NCBI RefSeq assembly: GCF_002368115.1
Contig: NZ_AP018316.1
Coordinates: 3,112,186-3,176,185 of the forward strand
Source of the DNA: Dolichospermum compactum NIES-806
GTDB taxonomy: Bacteria; Cyanobacteriota; Cyanobacteriia; Cyanobacteriales; Nostocaceae
Direction: 5' to 3'
DNA: 64,000 nt
The notes under the pieces are model-generated. The model saw only the letters and a list, made by a program, of their open reading frames with translations, ran no database searches and had not been told where the DNA came from. This document shows, piece after piece, positions 18,551 to 26,682 of the stretch. The translations under genes were made by a program, and so were the position numbers. Each line of letters opens with the position of its first letter. Within the stretch, counting starts at the first letter, position 1.

Positions 18551-19624
18551 TTAGTGTGAACGATAAGCAGGAAAGAAGTCTGATTGCAACAAATCTGATG
18601 CTTTTCTACCTATAACTTTTGCTCTTAAATTAACTAAGTTATGATATTTTTCTTCGTCTACTATTAAGCGTAAGGTTAAAAAACTGTGAGAAAGCGGGGA
18701 AAAACCTGATTTGAACGTATATAAACTATCTTCTGTTGAACCACCAAGTCCACCACCTAAATGCAAAAATTTATTCCCCCGTTCTTGAAACCAGAGTCTA
18801 GCAAAATCTGTTTCTAAACTACTTGGTGATAAATGAATAAACTCATTTCTTGTTCCACCTAATGTACTTTGAACAATTCCACAACATTCTGTATACAAAC
18901 CAACACAAGCTATCTCATCTTCATATTCAACCAGGCATAAATGTAGGTTATCACCTAACAATTCATTCATCTGAGTAAAATATTCAGAATTAAAGGAATA
19001 GTATCCTGTGGTTGCACTTACTCGTCCCATTGTTTCTTCGTAAATAGCAACAAACTCATCTAAGGAATCTTTAAATGAAACTATTTTGGCAATCATTCCT
19101 AAACGTTTGCATTTATTAATAGTGCTGCGATGTCCTTTTCTGGTTTGACTCCACAAGTTAGAAACATTCAAATCCACTGAGACGGTTTTCCCATTGAACC
19201 TAAAAGTTTCTGGGTGGAAAATTTCGGTAAAACTTTCATTAAGAATAGGATGCAAACGCAAGAAAGCAGAACAGATTCCTCTAGTGCGAAATTCCTGTTT
19301 CATTAACTCCAAAGCTGCATCTGGAAATCCTGGGGTATTAAGGGCTGCTTCACTGAGTAATATTCCTGGATAGCCGTAGGGTGAAATTACGTCAAAAATA
19401 TCTTGGGTATCTATTTCTTGATCTGCTATATTTTCACAACTCCGAATCAAGTAAGGTAGGAAGAATATCTTTTCTCCATCAGATATGAGAATAGCTTCAG
19501 GAATTGTGCGAAGTCGGTTTGCTTCTAAACAAAGATATTCAGGTAAATGATAAATATCATGTCGAAGTTTACTTAATATTTCTAACCACAAGGGATCTGT
19601 GGAGCTAATAATTTTATATTCCAT
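18551..19624 (-). CDS. FemAB/GNAT-like acyl- or aminoacyltransferase
   Basis: Cytosolic protein of 357 residues with a GNAT/FemAB-type layout: an N-terminal half with PYLIRSCEN and PYGYPGILLS, a basic stretch RKGHRSTINKCKRLG typical of the FemAB/DUF2156 superfamily near residue 162, then a C-terminal half with ACVGLYTE and the glycine-rich FLHLGGGLGGSTEDSLYTFKSGF. Such enzymes move acetyl, amino-acid or acyl groups to amines. It sits 8 bp upstream of the PglE-like aminotransferase, so it may acylate the new amino sugar, in place of the left-handed-helix acetyltransferase PglD, which is absent here. The fold is likely, the substrate inferred. Confidence 0.75.
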   Translation of the reverse strand: MEYKIISSTDPLWLEILSKLRHDIYHLPEYLCLEANRLRTIPEAILISDGEKIFFLPYLIRSCENIADQEIDTQDIFDVISPYGYPGILLSEAALNTPGFPDAALELMKQEFRTRGICSAFLRLHPILNESFTEIFHPETFRFNGKTVSVDLNVSNLWSQTRKGHRSTINKCKRLGMIAKIVSFKDSLDEFVAIYEETMGRVSATTGYYSFNSEYFTQMNELLGDNLHLCLVEYEDEIACVGLYTECCGIVQSTLGGTRNEFIHLSPSSLETDFARLWFQERGNKFLHLGGGLGGSTEDSLYTFKSGFSPLSHSFLTLRLIVDEEKYHNLVNLRAKVIGRKASDLLQSDFFPAYRSH

Positions 19625-19714
19625 CGTTTTTTCAGTTTCTAAAATTTGAATTGAATTGAGTCTAATGTTTGTAATTGAGAGATTTTAATTTTACAACCTC
19701 TCAATTTAAAGTAT

Positions 19715-20605
19715 TTACGTAGACCACAAAGTAGGATAAATATTGGGATCTGTGTAATCGGGAAAACCGTTAGGTAATTGACGGGCAAATGGATCTATAT
19801 AGTGATGAAAAAGTCCACCTTTAGGATTTTGCACAGCCTGAAAACTATTGTCACCATCTTGTAAATGTACTGCCATGACAATTCGTGGTCTGTTGCTGCG
19901 ATTAGGATAGCTACCATGAATAGTCCAGCCGTGATGAAAGCTCAATTGCCCTTTTTTCAAGGACATGGGAACTTTAGTAATCTTTTTCCCTGACTGTTGC
20001 AATTTCTCTTCAATTTCTTCCAAATTTTGAACTTGAAATGTTTTTAAGTCTCTAACATCTTCCCATTTATGACTGCCATCAATAACTACTAATGGTCCCA
20101 TTGATTCATCGCAATCATGTAATGGAATCCAAGCTGCGACAATTTTATTTGATGTACAAAAACTACAGTAGGCAAGATCGGTATGCCAGCCAATTGAACC
20201 AGTCCAACCTTGTGTTTGAGAGGGTTTGTAGATAATTTGTTCTTCCCATAATCGCATAGTTTTGCTGCGTGTTAGTCGAGCGCCCATAGCCCCAATTAGG
20301 GGATTAAAAGCTAGGGGTTGAAATTCTTTAATTTGTCTAGCAACGAATTCATTGTTACGAAGTACATCATTACCATCTTTGGGTTGCCAATTAGCAAACA
20401 TTTCCATATTTGGTAACTCTGCATCTTTCTCTCCTCGATAAAGGCGATCGCATCCAATCAGCGCTTGTTCAATTACGTCATCAGGGATTATTTTTGGGGA
20501 AATATACCAACCGTGTTCTTCAAAAAATTGGACATCTTCTTCTGTTGGTAGAAGTGATATTTGTTCTGCCGGCAATGTTGTTTTTGCAGTATCTGAGATA
20601 TTCAT
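19715..20605 (-). CDS. Phytanoyl-CoA dioxygenase (PhyH) family oxygenase
   Basis: Fe(II)/2-oxoglutarate-dependent oxygenase of 296 residues. The facial triad is visible: His141 and Asp143 in GWHTDLAYC, and the distal His230 in HHGWTIHGSYPNRS, followed by arginines (239/241) that could bind 2-oxoglutarate. PhyH relatives hydroxylate lipids, antibiotics and sugars. In the middle of a polysaccharide locus it is most likely to modify a sugar or an acyl substituent, but no known polysaccharide pathway fixes its role. It lies 90 bp upstream of the FemAB/GNAT-like gene and 52 bp after the second PLP enzyme, in line for co-transcription. Confidence 0.85.
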   Translation of the reverse strand: MNISDTAKTTLPAEQISLLPTEEDVQFFEEHGWYISPKIIPDDVIEQALIGCDRLYRGEKDAELPNMEMFANWQPKDGNDVLRNNEFVARQIKEFQPLAFNPLIGAMGARLTRSKTMRLWEEQIIYKPSQTQGWTGSIGWHTDLAYCSFCTSNKIVAAWIPLHDCDESMGPLVVIDGSHKWEDVRDLKTFQVQNLEEIEEKLQQSGKKITKVPMSLKKGQLSFHHGWTIHGSYPNRSNRPRIVMAVHLQDGDNSFQAVQNPKGGLFHHYIDPFARQLPNGFPDYTDPNIYPTLWST

Positions 20606-20657
20606 GGTTAATTTCTTTTTGCTTCTTTAAATGATGTATTGATATTGATCAAGGTGA

Positions 20658-21776
20658 TCAAGTTAGAGAATTCAACATTTGACGATCAGGAGCATAATTT
20701 AAGATATCTCGAAAAAATTTCTGAATTTTATCAAAAATTAATTCCATATCTAAAACTGAGTATCGTTGATCTGATGGAATGGTGAGAATACGGTTGGAGA
20801 TATCAATGGCTAATGGGTCAGATGAAGTCATATTTTTGAGATGAGTCCAATGAATGGCTGCAAAAATATTTTCTTGAATCAGATATTGTCGTAATTGATT
20901 TCTGATTTCTTGATTTTTACAGAGAATAATATTGTTAAAAGGAACTGCTTCTTCCTCCCAATTTTGAAATAAAGGTATCCATCTATCAGCGTAGTTATTG
21001 ATATTTTGCGTCAGAAAATGGCGGATATTAGCTGCTCGTTTCTGTCTAAATTTGCCAATATCCAGGTATTTCAAAATCTGGGTTGTGAAGATAGAGGCAG
21101 AAATGTGTTTTTCATCCCAAAGGATATCGAGACTTTCTAGTTCTAACTGTCGGTAAGCTTGTTTAGGAAGAGACTTTCCTTTGAGATATAAATGTTTAAT
21201 TAACATAGCTGTAAGTCTTTTATAAGCACCTACACCATCTGTTTTTGGGGCTACGGGCAGGGGTAGTTTTTTAGGAGACCAAATCATGCCTCCATCGGGA
21301 ATTGGTAGGGTTTTGTGAAGTGCAGCGATCGCATAATCAGCCTGACTGTGACGCGCCCAAGGGGAAAAAGGATCGTGTGAATGATCTTCTACATAAATGA
21401 TTTCTTGATGCTGTGCCGCCCAATTCTGCCAGATATCTCCTTTTCTAATCCCAAATAAATTTACAGCTAGAACTATATCACCAGGAAGTGGGTTTAATGA
21501 GTTAAAATCTGGACTTTCAATGGTTGGCAAATCACAATACCAAAGTATCTGATATGCTGTTTGTAAAGTGAGAGGAACTTCCATGCAATAGAAAGAAGGT
21601 AAATGAATCCTTAAACGGTTACGTTTATGGGGATTCAATACTTTCGCAAGTTCCATTAATGCTGCTGTCCCTGTTGCAAAAAGCTGATAATAATCTGGAA
21701 ACCAATGTGATTGGTCTGTTGAACTTATCCAATCTTCTGACCAATGAAATTCAGAACCAATTTCCCAAGGTTTCAT
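20658..21776 (-). CDS. PLP-dependent aminotransferase-fold protein of the polysaccharide locus
   Basis: Protein of about 372 residues with the type I aminotransferase fold. ATGTAALMEL supplies a phosphate-binding loop, HLPSFYCMEVP and EDHSHDPFSPW the Asp-containing segment, and ALHKTLPIPDGGMIW a likely Schiff-base lysine (Lys155 from the ATG used). It is much diverged from the PglE-like enzyme in this locus and resembles DegT-family proteins of unknown function. I prefer the ATG at 21776, with AGGA 11 bp upstream, to the GTG at 21839. It may act on a second keto sugar or on an amino-acid substituent, with the neighbouring PhyH. Function is open. Confidence 0.72.
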   Translation of the reverse strand: MKPWEIGSEFHWSEDWISSTDQSHWFPDYYQLFATGTAALMELAKVLNPHKRNRLRIHLPSFYCMEVPLTLQTAYQILWYCDLPTIESPDFNSLNPLPGDIVLAVNLFGIRKGDIWQNWAAQHQEIIYVEDHSHDPFSPWARHSQADYAIAALHKTLPIPDGGMIWSPKKLPLPVAPKTDGVGAYKRLTAMLIKHLYLKGKSLPKQAYRQLELESLDILWDEKHISASIFTTQILKYLDIGKFRQKRAANIRHFLTQNINNYADRWIPLFQNWEEEAVPFNNIILCKNQEIRNQLRQYLIQENIFAAIHWTHLKNMTSSDPLAIDISNRILTIPSDQRYSVLDMELIFDKIQKFFRDILNYAPDRQMLNSLT

Positions 21777-21870
21777 CAAATTAATTTCCTGTAAACTAAC
21801 AGATAACTGTCTGAATATTTCATTAATAAGTAATTGCACAAAATCATTAGTTTTATTCTGTTAATTACAA

Positions 21871-22515
21871 CTAACGAGGTGTGCTACCAAAAAATTCCTC
21901 ACCTGTTGCTTGACCTGTTTGACTAATGCCTTTTTTTTGCAAAACTTGAACTATGGTTTGCAGGAGAATTGTGAAATCTAACCATAAGTTCCAATGATCT
22001 ACATACCAAACGTCTAGTCGAAACTTTTCTTCCCAGTTACCATCTAATTCTCGACGGCCATGAATTTGCGCCCATCCGGTAATGCCGGGTTTGACTTCGT
22101 GCCGACGGGCTTGTTCACCTGTATAGCGGTCTAAGTATTGCACCAGCAAAGGACGCGGACCAACAAAACTCATATCACCCTTGAATACATTCCAAAGCTG
22201 GGGCAGTTCATCTAAACTGGTTTGACGTAAGAATTGACCAAATGCTGTGAGACGTTGTTCATCTTCTAGGAGATTACCATTAGCATCCTGTTCATTAGTC
22301 ATAGTACGGAATTTATAAAAGTTAAAAATCCGCGCATCTTTACCTGGACGGGGTTGGATGAAGAAAATTGGCTGCCCCATACGAAGATAAATAGCGATCG
22401 CAATCACTAGCATTAAAGGAGCAAAAATAATGAGGGCGATCATTACTACAAGTTTATCTAATACAGACTTAATTAATCTGCCTATTAGATGATGCCTCTG
22501 AAAAGTTATTCTCAT
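21871..22515 (-). CDS. Initiating phosphoglycosyl transferase (PglC/WcaJ-type sugar transferase)
   Basis: Transfers a sugar-1-phosphate from UDP-sugar to undecaprenyl phosphate, the first step of repeat-unit assembly at the inner membrane. The 214 residues match the small, monotopic PglC-like form: one N-terminal re-entrant helix (about 20-45), then KFRTMT, the catalytic Asp-Glu dyad in TSLDELPQLWNV (Asp102, Glu103), FVGPRP and KPGITGWAQIHGRRE. The ATG at 22515 has AGAGG 11 bp upstream; a GTG one codon earlier is less likely. With PglE- and PglF-like enzymes in the same locus, a diacetamido or 4-amino sugar phosphate is a reasonable guess for the substrate. Confidence 0.93.
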   Translation of the reverse strand: MRITFQRHHLIGRLIKSVLDKLVVMIALIIFAPLMLVIAIAIYLRMGQPIFFIQPRPGKDARIFNFYKFRTMTNEQDANGNLLEDEQRLTAFGQFLRQTSLDELPQLWNVFKGDMSFVGPRPLLVQYLDRYTGEQARRHEVKPGITGWAQIHGRRELDGNWEEKFRLDVWYVDHWNLWLDFTILLQTIVQVLQKKGISQTGQATGEEFFGSTPR

Positions 22516-22836
22516 CACAGATAAACCTCTTTATTTACAGCAATTAAAAACCGATCAAAAACGGTATTTAATCCAGGAAAATTTTTCAAATAGAACTCAA
22601 TGCATAGATGTTGCTGAAGCTCGGCATATCTGTTCTATTTTCATCGCTTCTATTTGGATTGGTAGGATATTTTGATTTGCACTATTGGTTTGCTATATCT
22701 TGCTAATTATTAGCAATGATAAACAAATTCATTGAAGTAATCTAGTCAGTTTGGCACTGCTTCTTAGCAACTAATATTAGTCTTAAACTAAAAAATGAAT
22801 CAACAACAAAATCTCCATCTCTCATTAGTTTGATAA
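22516..22836. other. Intergenic spacer inside the polysaccharide locus
   Basis: About 320 bp of AT-rich DNA between the family-4 glycosyltransferase and the phosphoglycosyl transferase. No ORF, RNA gene, repeat or T-tailed hairpin is apparent. It is the largest break in the first half of the locus and could contain a promoter for genes 22515 down to 15194. Confidence 0.5.
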
Positions 22837-23994
22837 TCAGTTAATACCTAATTCTTGATAGTATTTTGTCAGTCTTTCAAATACAAAATCTTCATTATAT
22901 TCGGTTGTTACTCTCTTCCGTCCTTCATTACCATAGGCTTGCCGCAATTCGGAATTAGATAACATAATTGCCAATGCCTCAGCTAATCTATCACTATCTT
23001 GAGAAGGCACAATTAAACCTGTTTTTTCCTGTAATACTGCTTCTCGACATCCCCGAATATCTGTAGTCACAACTGGTAAACCCATCGCCATCGCTTCTAA
23101 AATAGATCGGGGTAATCCTTCATGAGTAAAAGTAGGTAAAGTAAAGACATCTAAAAGACCTAAAATTTCTGGTATATCTTGGCGATCGCCTGTGAGTGTA
23201 ACGTGTTTCTCCATTCCCAGATTGCGAATTTTTTCGAGTAGTTCTGTTTGGAAAGGTTCAGGATCTGAACTAAGTTGACCACCAATTATCAGAATATGTA
23301 AATTAGGAAATTGATCCACTAATTTAGCAGCGGCTTCTATCAGGTATCCACTCCCTTTTTTTCGAGTTAAACGCCCAATTGTGCCAACAATTAAATTTGC
23401 GGTTTCTGGAATACCTAAAGATTGCCGTAATTCATGTTGATGAATGGGATTGAGTCGTTCACGGTGGAAGCGATCAATATCTACACCGTTACCTAAATAA
23501 GCCAGTTTTTCAGGTGGACAAAGACCGAGTTTTTTAGCAGTGCTAATATCTTCATAATTTTGGCTGAGAATTAAATCAGTGATTAAAGCAGTCAGCTTTT
23601 CAACTATAAAGTAAAAGCCATACTGGGTAGGAGTGGATAAATCATGAAAAGGCAGCCCATGGGAAGTGTAAACAATCCGCTTGACCCTGGCAATTTTAGC
23701 TGCAATCCGTCCTAAAACAGCAGCAATTGGTGTATGGACATGGACAAGGTCATATTGATTTTGCTGAATGATTTTTGTGAGGTAGTAAATACTTTTCAAG
23801 TTGGAAACTAACGATATCTTGCGGTCAATATTTACAGGATGTATTTTGTATCCATTTTTTTGTAATTCTTCTAGTTCCTTTCCTGGAGAACAGGCTATGC
23901 CAACCTCAAATTTTTGTGCCAATAAGTATTTTATCTGAGGTAGTAAAAGTATCTCTGCTGTACCAGCAATTGCACAAATATGCAAGATTCTCAT
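22837..23994 (-). CDS. Family 4 glycosyltransferase
   Basis: Cytosolic GT4 (GT-B fold) enzyme that adds one sugar to the lipid-linked repeat unit. I start at the ATG at 23994 (MRILHICAIAGTAE), about 385 residues; the longer frame to 24075 would overlap the epimerase gene and adds nothing recognisable. The N-terminal domain has DLVHVHTPIAAVLGRIAAK and YTSHGLPFHD. The C-terminal domain has GTIGRLTRKKG and the E-x7-E motif FTHEGLPRSILEAMAMGLPVV that binds the nucleotide sugar. It follows the epimerase gene by 53 bp. Donor and linkage cannot be read from sequence. Confidence 0.9.
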   Translation of the reverse strand: MRILHICAIAGTAEILLLPQIKYLLAQKFEVGIACSPGKELEELQKNGYKIHPVNIDRKISLVSNLKSIYYLTKIIQQNQYDLVHVHTPIAAVLGRIAAKIARVKRIVYTSHGLPFHDLSTPTQYGFYFIVEKLTALITDLILSQNYEDISTAKKLGLCPPEKLAYLGNGVDIDRFHRERLNPIHQHELRQSLGIPETANLIVGTIGRLTRKKGSGYLIEAAAKLVDQFPNLHILIIGGQLSSDPEPFQTELLEKIRNLGMEKHVTLTGDRQDIPEILGLLDVFTLPTFTHEGLPRSILEAMAMGLPVVTTDIRGCREAVLQEKTGLIVPSQDSDRLAEALAIMLSNSELRQAYGNEGRKRVTTEYNEDFVFERLTKYYQELGIN

Positions 23995-24047
23995 ATTTTT
24001 ACCTGTGATTTTTGCTATTATTAGAACCTGTGGGAACTGGGGATTTT

Positions 24048-25058
24048 TTAAACTTGGTAATATGAGCGATACCATTTAACAAATCGCTCAATACCTACCT
24101 CAATAGAGGTATTCGGTTTAAAACCAACATCTGCCACCAAAGCATCAACATCAGCATAAGTTGCAGGGACATCACCAGCTTGCATGGGGAGGAAATTTTT
24201 CTCTGCTTTCATTCCTAAGCAATTTTCTAAAGTTTCGATGAAGTGCATTAATTCAACTGGCTGATTGTTACCGATATTGTAGTTTTTGTAAGGTGCATAA
24301 CTTGTCGCGGGGTCAGGTGCATTTCCTGACCAGTTGGGATTGGGTTTAGCAACTTGATCAACAACGCGAATTACGCCTTCAATAATGTCATCAATATAAG
24401 TAAAATCACGCCTCATTTTCCCGTAATTAAAAACATCAATTGGTTGTCCTGCTAAAATTGCTTTGGTAAACAGAAACAATGCCATATCAGGACGACCCCA
24501 AGGACCGTAAACTGTAAAAAATCGCAATCCTGAAGCTGGTAAGCCATACAAACTACTGTAGGTATGTGCCATTAATTCGTTGGCTTTTTTGGTAGCTGCG
24601 TACAAACTCACGGGATGATCTACATTGTCGTGAACGGAGAAGGGAATTTTTGTATTTGCACCGTAAACTGAACTGGAAGAAGCAAATACTAAATGTTGGA
24701 CGTTTGTATGCCGACAACCTTCGAGAATATTCACAAATCCGACTAAATTACTATCTACATAAGCATGGGGATTTTTTAAGGAATAACGGACTCCGGCTTG
24801 TGCAGCTAAATTAACGACTTTATCAAAACTAGATTGAGCGAATAATTTGGGGATGCCTTCTCGGTCTGCTAAATCCAATAAATGAAAGCTAAAATTGGGG
24901 TTTGTTAAAAGTTGCTCTAATCTGTCTTTTTTTAAGGTAACATCGTAGTAATCGTTGAGGTTATCTAAACCTACAACTTGATCACCTCTTTCTAGTAAGC
25001 GTTGACTGAGGTGAAAACCAATAAAACCAGCCGCACCTGTAACTAAAATTTTCGCCAT
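24048..25058 (-). CDS. UDP-glucuronate 4-epimerase-like NAD-dependent epimerase
   Basis: Short-chain dehydrogenase/epimerase of 336 residues, closest to UDP-glucuronate 4-epimerases (CapI/LpsL/GAE type), which interconvert UDP-GlcA and UDP-GalA. It has the NAD motif GAAGFIGFH (residues 8-16), the segment LDNLNDYYDV typical of this clade, SSSVYG (128-133), and the catalytic YAATK (Tyr153, Lys157). The ATG at 25058 has a strong AGGTG ribosome-binding site; the reading to 25082 would need a TTG. It is 11 bp after the UDP-sugar dehydrogenase gene. Together they supply uronic acids, so the polymer is probably acidic. Confidence 0.9.
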   Translation of the reverse strand: MAKILVTGAAGFIGFHLSQRLLERGDQVVGLDNLNDYYDVTLKKDRLEQLLTNPNFSFHLLDLADREGIPKLFAQSSFDKVVNLAAQAGVRYSLKNPHAYVDSNLVGFVNILEGCRHTNVQHLVFASSSSVYGANTKIPFSVHDNVDHPVSLYAATKKANELMAHTYSSLYGLPASGLRFFTVYGPWGRPDMALFLFTKAILAGQPIDVFNYGKMRRDFTYIDDIIEGVIRVVDQVAKPNPNWSGNAPDPATSYAPYKNYNIGNNQPVELMHFIETLENCLGMKAEKNFLPMQAGDVPATYADVDALVADVGFKPNTSIEVGIERFVKWYRSYYQV

Positions 25059-25069
25059 AATTTCACCTC

Positions 25070-26347
25070 TTATAAACTCCAATAATTAATATTTACTGGT
25101 ACATCCGCAGGTTCAAATATTGATTTGATATCCATAAAGATTCCCCCTGGACGAATGTGAGCAAATAGTCTCTCTGCTGGCATTTCTAAATATTCTTGAT
25201 GGGGAACTGCTAAAATTAGGGCATCAAGATATGTAAGTTCTTTCCAATCAGATAATTGAATACCATATTCATGTACTGCGTGACTATTTTCGGCTAAAGA
25301 GTCATGTACAATAGGTGAAATCCCGAATTGCTGCAACTCATGAATGATATCGGGAACACGACTATTTCTTAAATCCGGTACATTCTCTTTAAAGGTAAGT
25401 CCTAAAATACCCACCCGCGCATTTTTGATCGTAACATTGGCTTCCACAAGCAATTTGACTAGCCGACTACCTAAGAATTGACCCATGTTGTCATTGATCC
25501 GTCTTCCTGCGAGAATTACTTGAGGATAATATCCAACTTGTTGAGCTTTTGCAGTGAGATAATAAGGGTCTACACCGATGCAGTGACCGCCTACAAGTCC
25601 TGGTGTAAATGGTAAAAAGTTCCACTTTGTCCCCGCAGCAGCTAAGACATCACGGGTGCGAATATTCAGGCGATCGCAAATTATCGCTAATTCGTTCATC
25701 AAAGCAATATTCAGGTCACGTTGGGTATTTTCAATTACTTTTGCAGCCTCAGCAACTTTGATGGATTGGGCGCGGTAAATACCAGCATCAACTACAGCAC
25801 CGTAGACATTAGCGATCTGTTCCAATGTTTCTGGATCTTCGCCTGCTACAATTTTGACAATTTTTTCTAACGTATGTGTTTTATCACCTGGGTTAATTCG
25901 TTCCGGTGAATAGCCCAATTTGAAATCAACGCCCTGTTTTAAGTCAGATACCCTTGCTAAAACAGAACCACAAATTTCTTCAGTGACCCCTGGGTAAACA
26001 GTAGATTCATAAACTACTACATCACCTTTTTTGAGAACTTTACCAATAGTTTCCGAGGCCTTAATCAACGGAGTCAAATCGGGAACACGGTTATCATCAA
26101 TTGGAGTCGGAACTGCGACAATAAAGAAATTGCAATCAGCTAAATCAATTGTCTCACAAGTAATTTGTAGAGATGTGTTTTTGAGTTCATCACTGGAAAC
26201 TTCGCCTGTTGAATCTATTCCTTGATTTAAAGCGGCAATTTTTTGCTGATTAATATCAAAACCAACTGTATTGGCAAATTTTTTGGCAATTGCTAAAGCC
26301 ACAGGTAAACCAACGTAGCCAAGACCAATGACTGCGATCTGATTCAT
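25070..26347 (-). CDS. UDP-sugar 6-dehydrogenase, TviB/WbpA type
   Basis: NAD-dependent four-electron oxidation of a UDP-hexose or UDP-HexNAc to the uronic acid. Starting at the ATG at 26347 (AAGGAA upstream) the protein has 425 residues: Rossmann IGLGYVGLP (7-15), AVPTP near 80, substrate lysine in AEAAKVIENTQRD (Lys203), and the catalytic Cys256 in GGHCIGVDPYYL. It resembles the UDP-GlcNAc/GalNAc dehydrogenases TviB and WbpA more than UDP-glucose dehydrogenase, although that choice is by motif impression only. The frame runs upstream to 26506, but that stretch is the inverted-repeat element at 26413-26545 and is not part of the protein. Confidence 0.92.
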   Translation of the reverse strand: MNQIAVIGLGYVGLPVALAIAKKFANTVGFDINQQKIAALNQGIDSTGEVSSDELKNTSLQITCETIDLADCNFFIVAVPTPIDDNRVPDLTPLIKASETIGKVLKKGDVVVYESTVYPGVTEEICGSVLARVSDLKQGVDFKLGYSPERINPGDKTHTLEKIVKIVAGEDPETLEQIANVYGAVVDAGIYRAQSIKVAEAAKVIENTQRDLNIALMNELAIICDRLNIRTRDVLAAAGTKWNFLPFTPGLVGGHCIGVDPYYLTAKAQQVGYYPQVILAGRRINDNMGQFLGSRLVKLLVEANVTIKNARVGILGLTFKENVPDLRNSRVPDIIHELQQFGISPIVHDSLAENSHAVHEYGIQLSDWKELTYLDALILAVPHQEYLEMPAERLFAHIRPGGIFMDIKSIFEPADVPVNINYWSL

Positions 26348-26412
26348 GTTTCTATTTCCTTGATGGAATTTGAAAAATTTTTGCTTGTTTAACAGGTGTA
26401 AAGATTGATGAT

Positions 26413-26545
26413 TTAAGGCAACACCAAAAAATAAATTACCCAATTTTGTGGGATGGGCATCCTGCCCGTCCTTGATGATTAGCGGGCTTTTCGGCCTGCA
26501 CCACAAGAAATTTTTGGGTATTTTTTTAATTGGAAGTCCCTAAGT
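26413..26545 (-). mobile_element. MITE-like element, copy A (about 130 bp)
   Basis: Reverse-complemented, this stretch is about 95% identical by eye to 46086-46216. The ends are imperfect inverted repeats that begin TTAGGGA in copy B and TTAAGGC/CTTAGGG here, followed by CCAA and AAATTACCCAA/AAATACCCAA blocks. It has no coding capacity of its own and looks like a non-autonomous transposable element. It lies just upstream of the UDP-sugar dehydrogenase gene. A partial AAGTAGGGTTTGCTGA repeat abuts it (26542-26557). Confidence 0.75.
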
Positions 26546-26682
26546 AGGGTTTGCTGAAAAAAGTTGTCTGTGAGGGCTAGTAGTCTGTCAACCCGAAAAT
26601 GACGGGTGAAGGCAAGCAGGGGGAGAGGGGAGGGAAGAACAGAAGTTTTTTCCGAACAATTTTTAACACCAACCTACTTATC

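Noticed and set aside
26348..26506. N-terminal extension of the UDP-sugar dehydrogenase
   Set aside because: The extra 53 codons translate an inverted-repeat element; the conserved Rossmann N-terminus starts at 26347 with a good ribosome-binding site.
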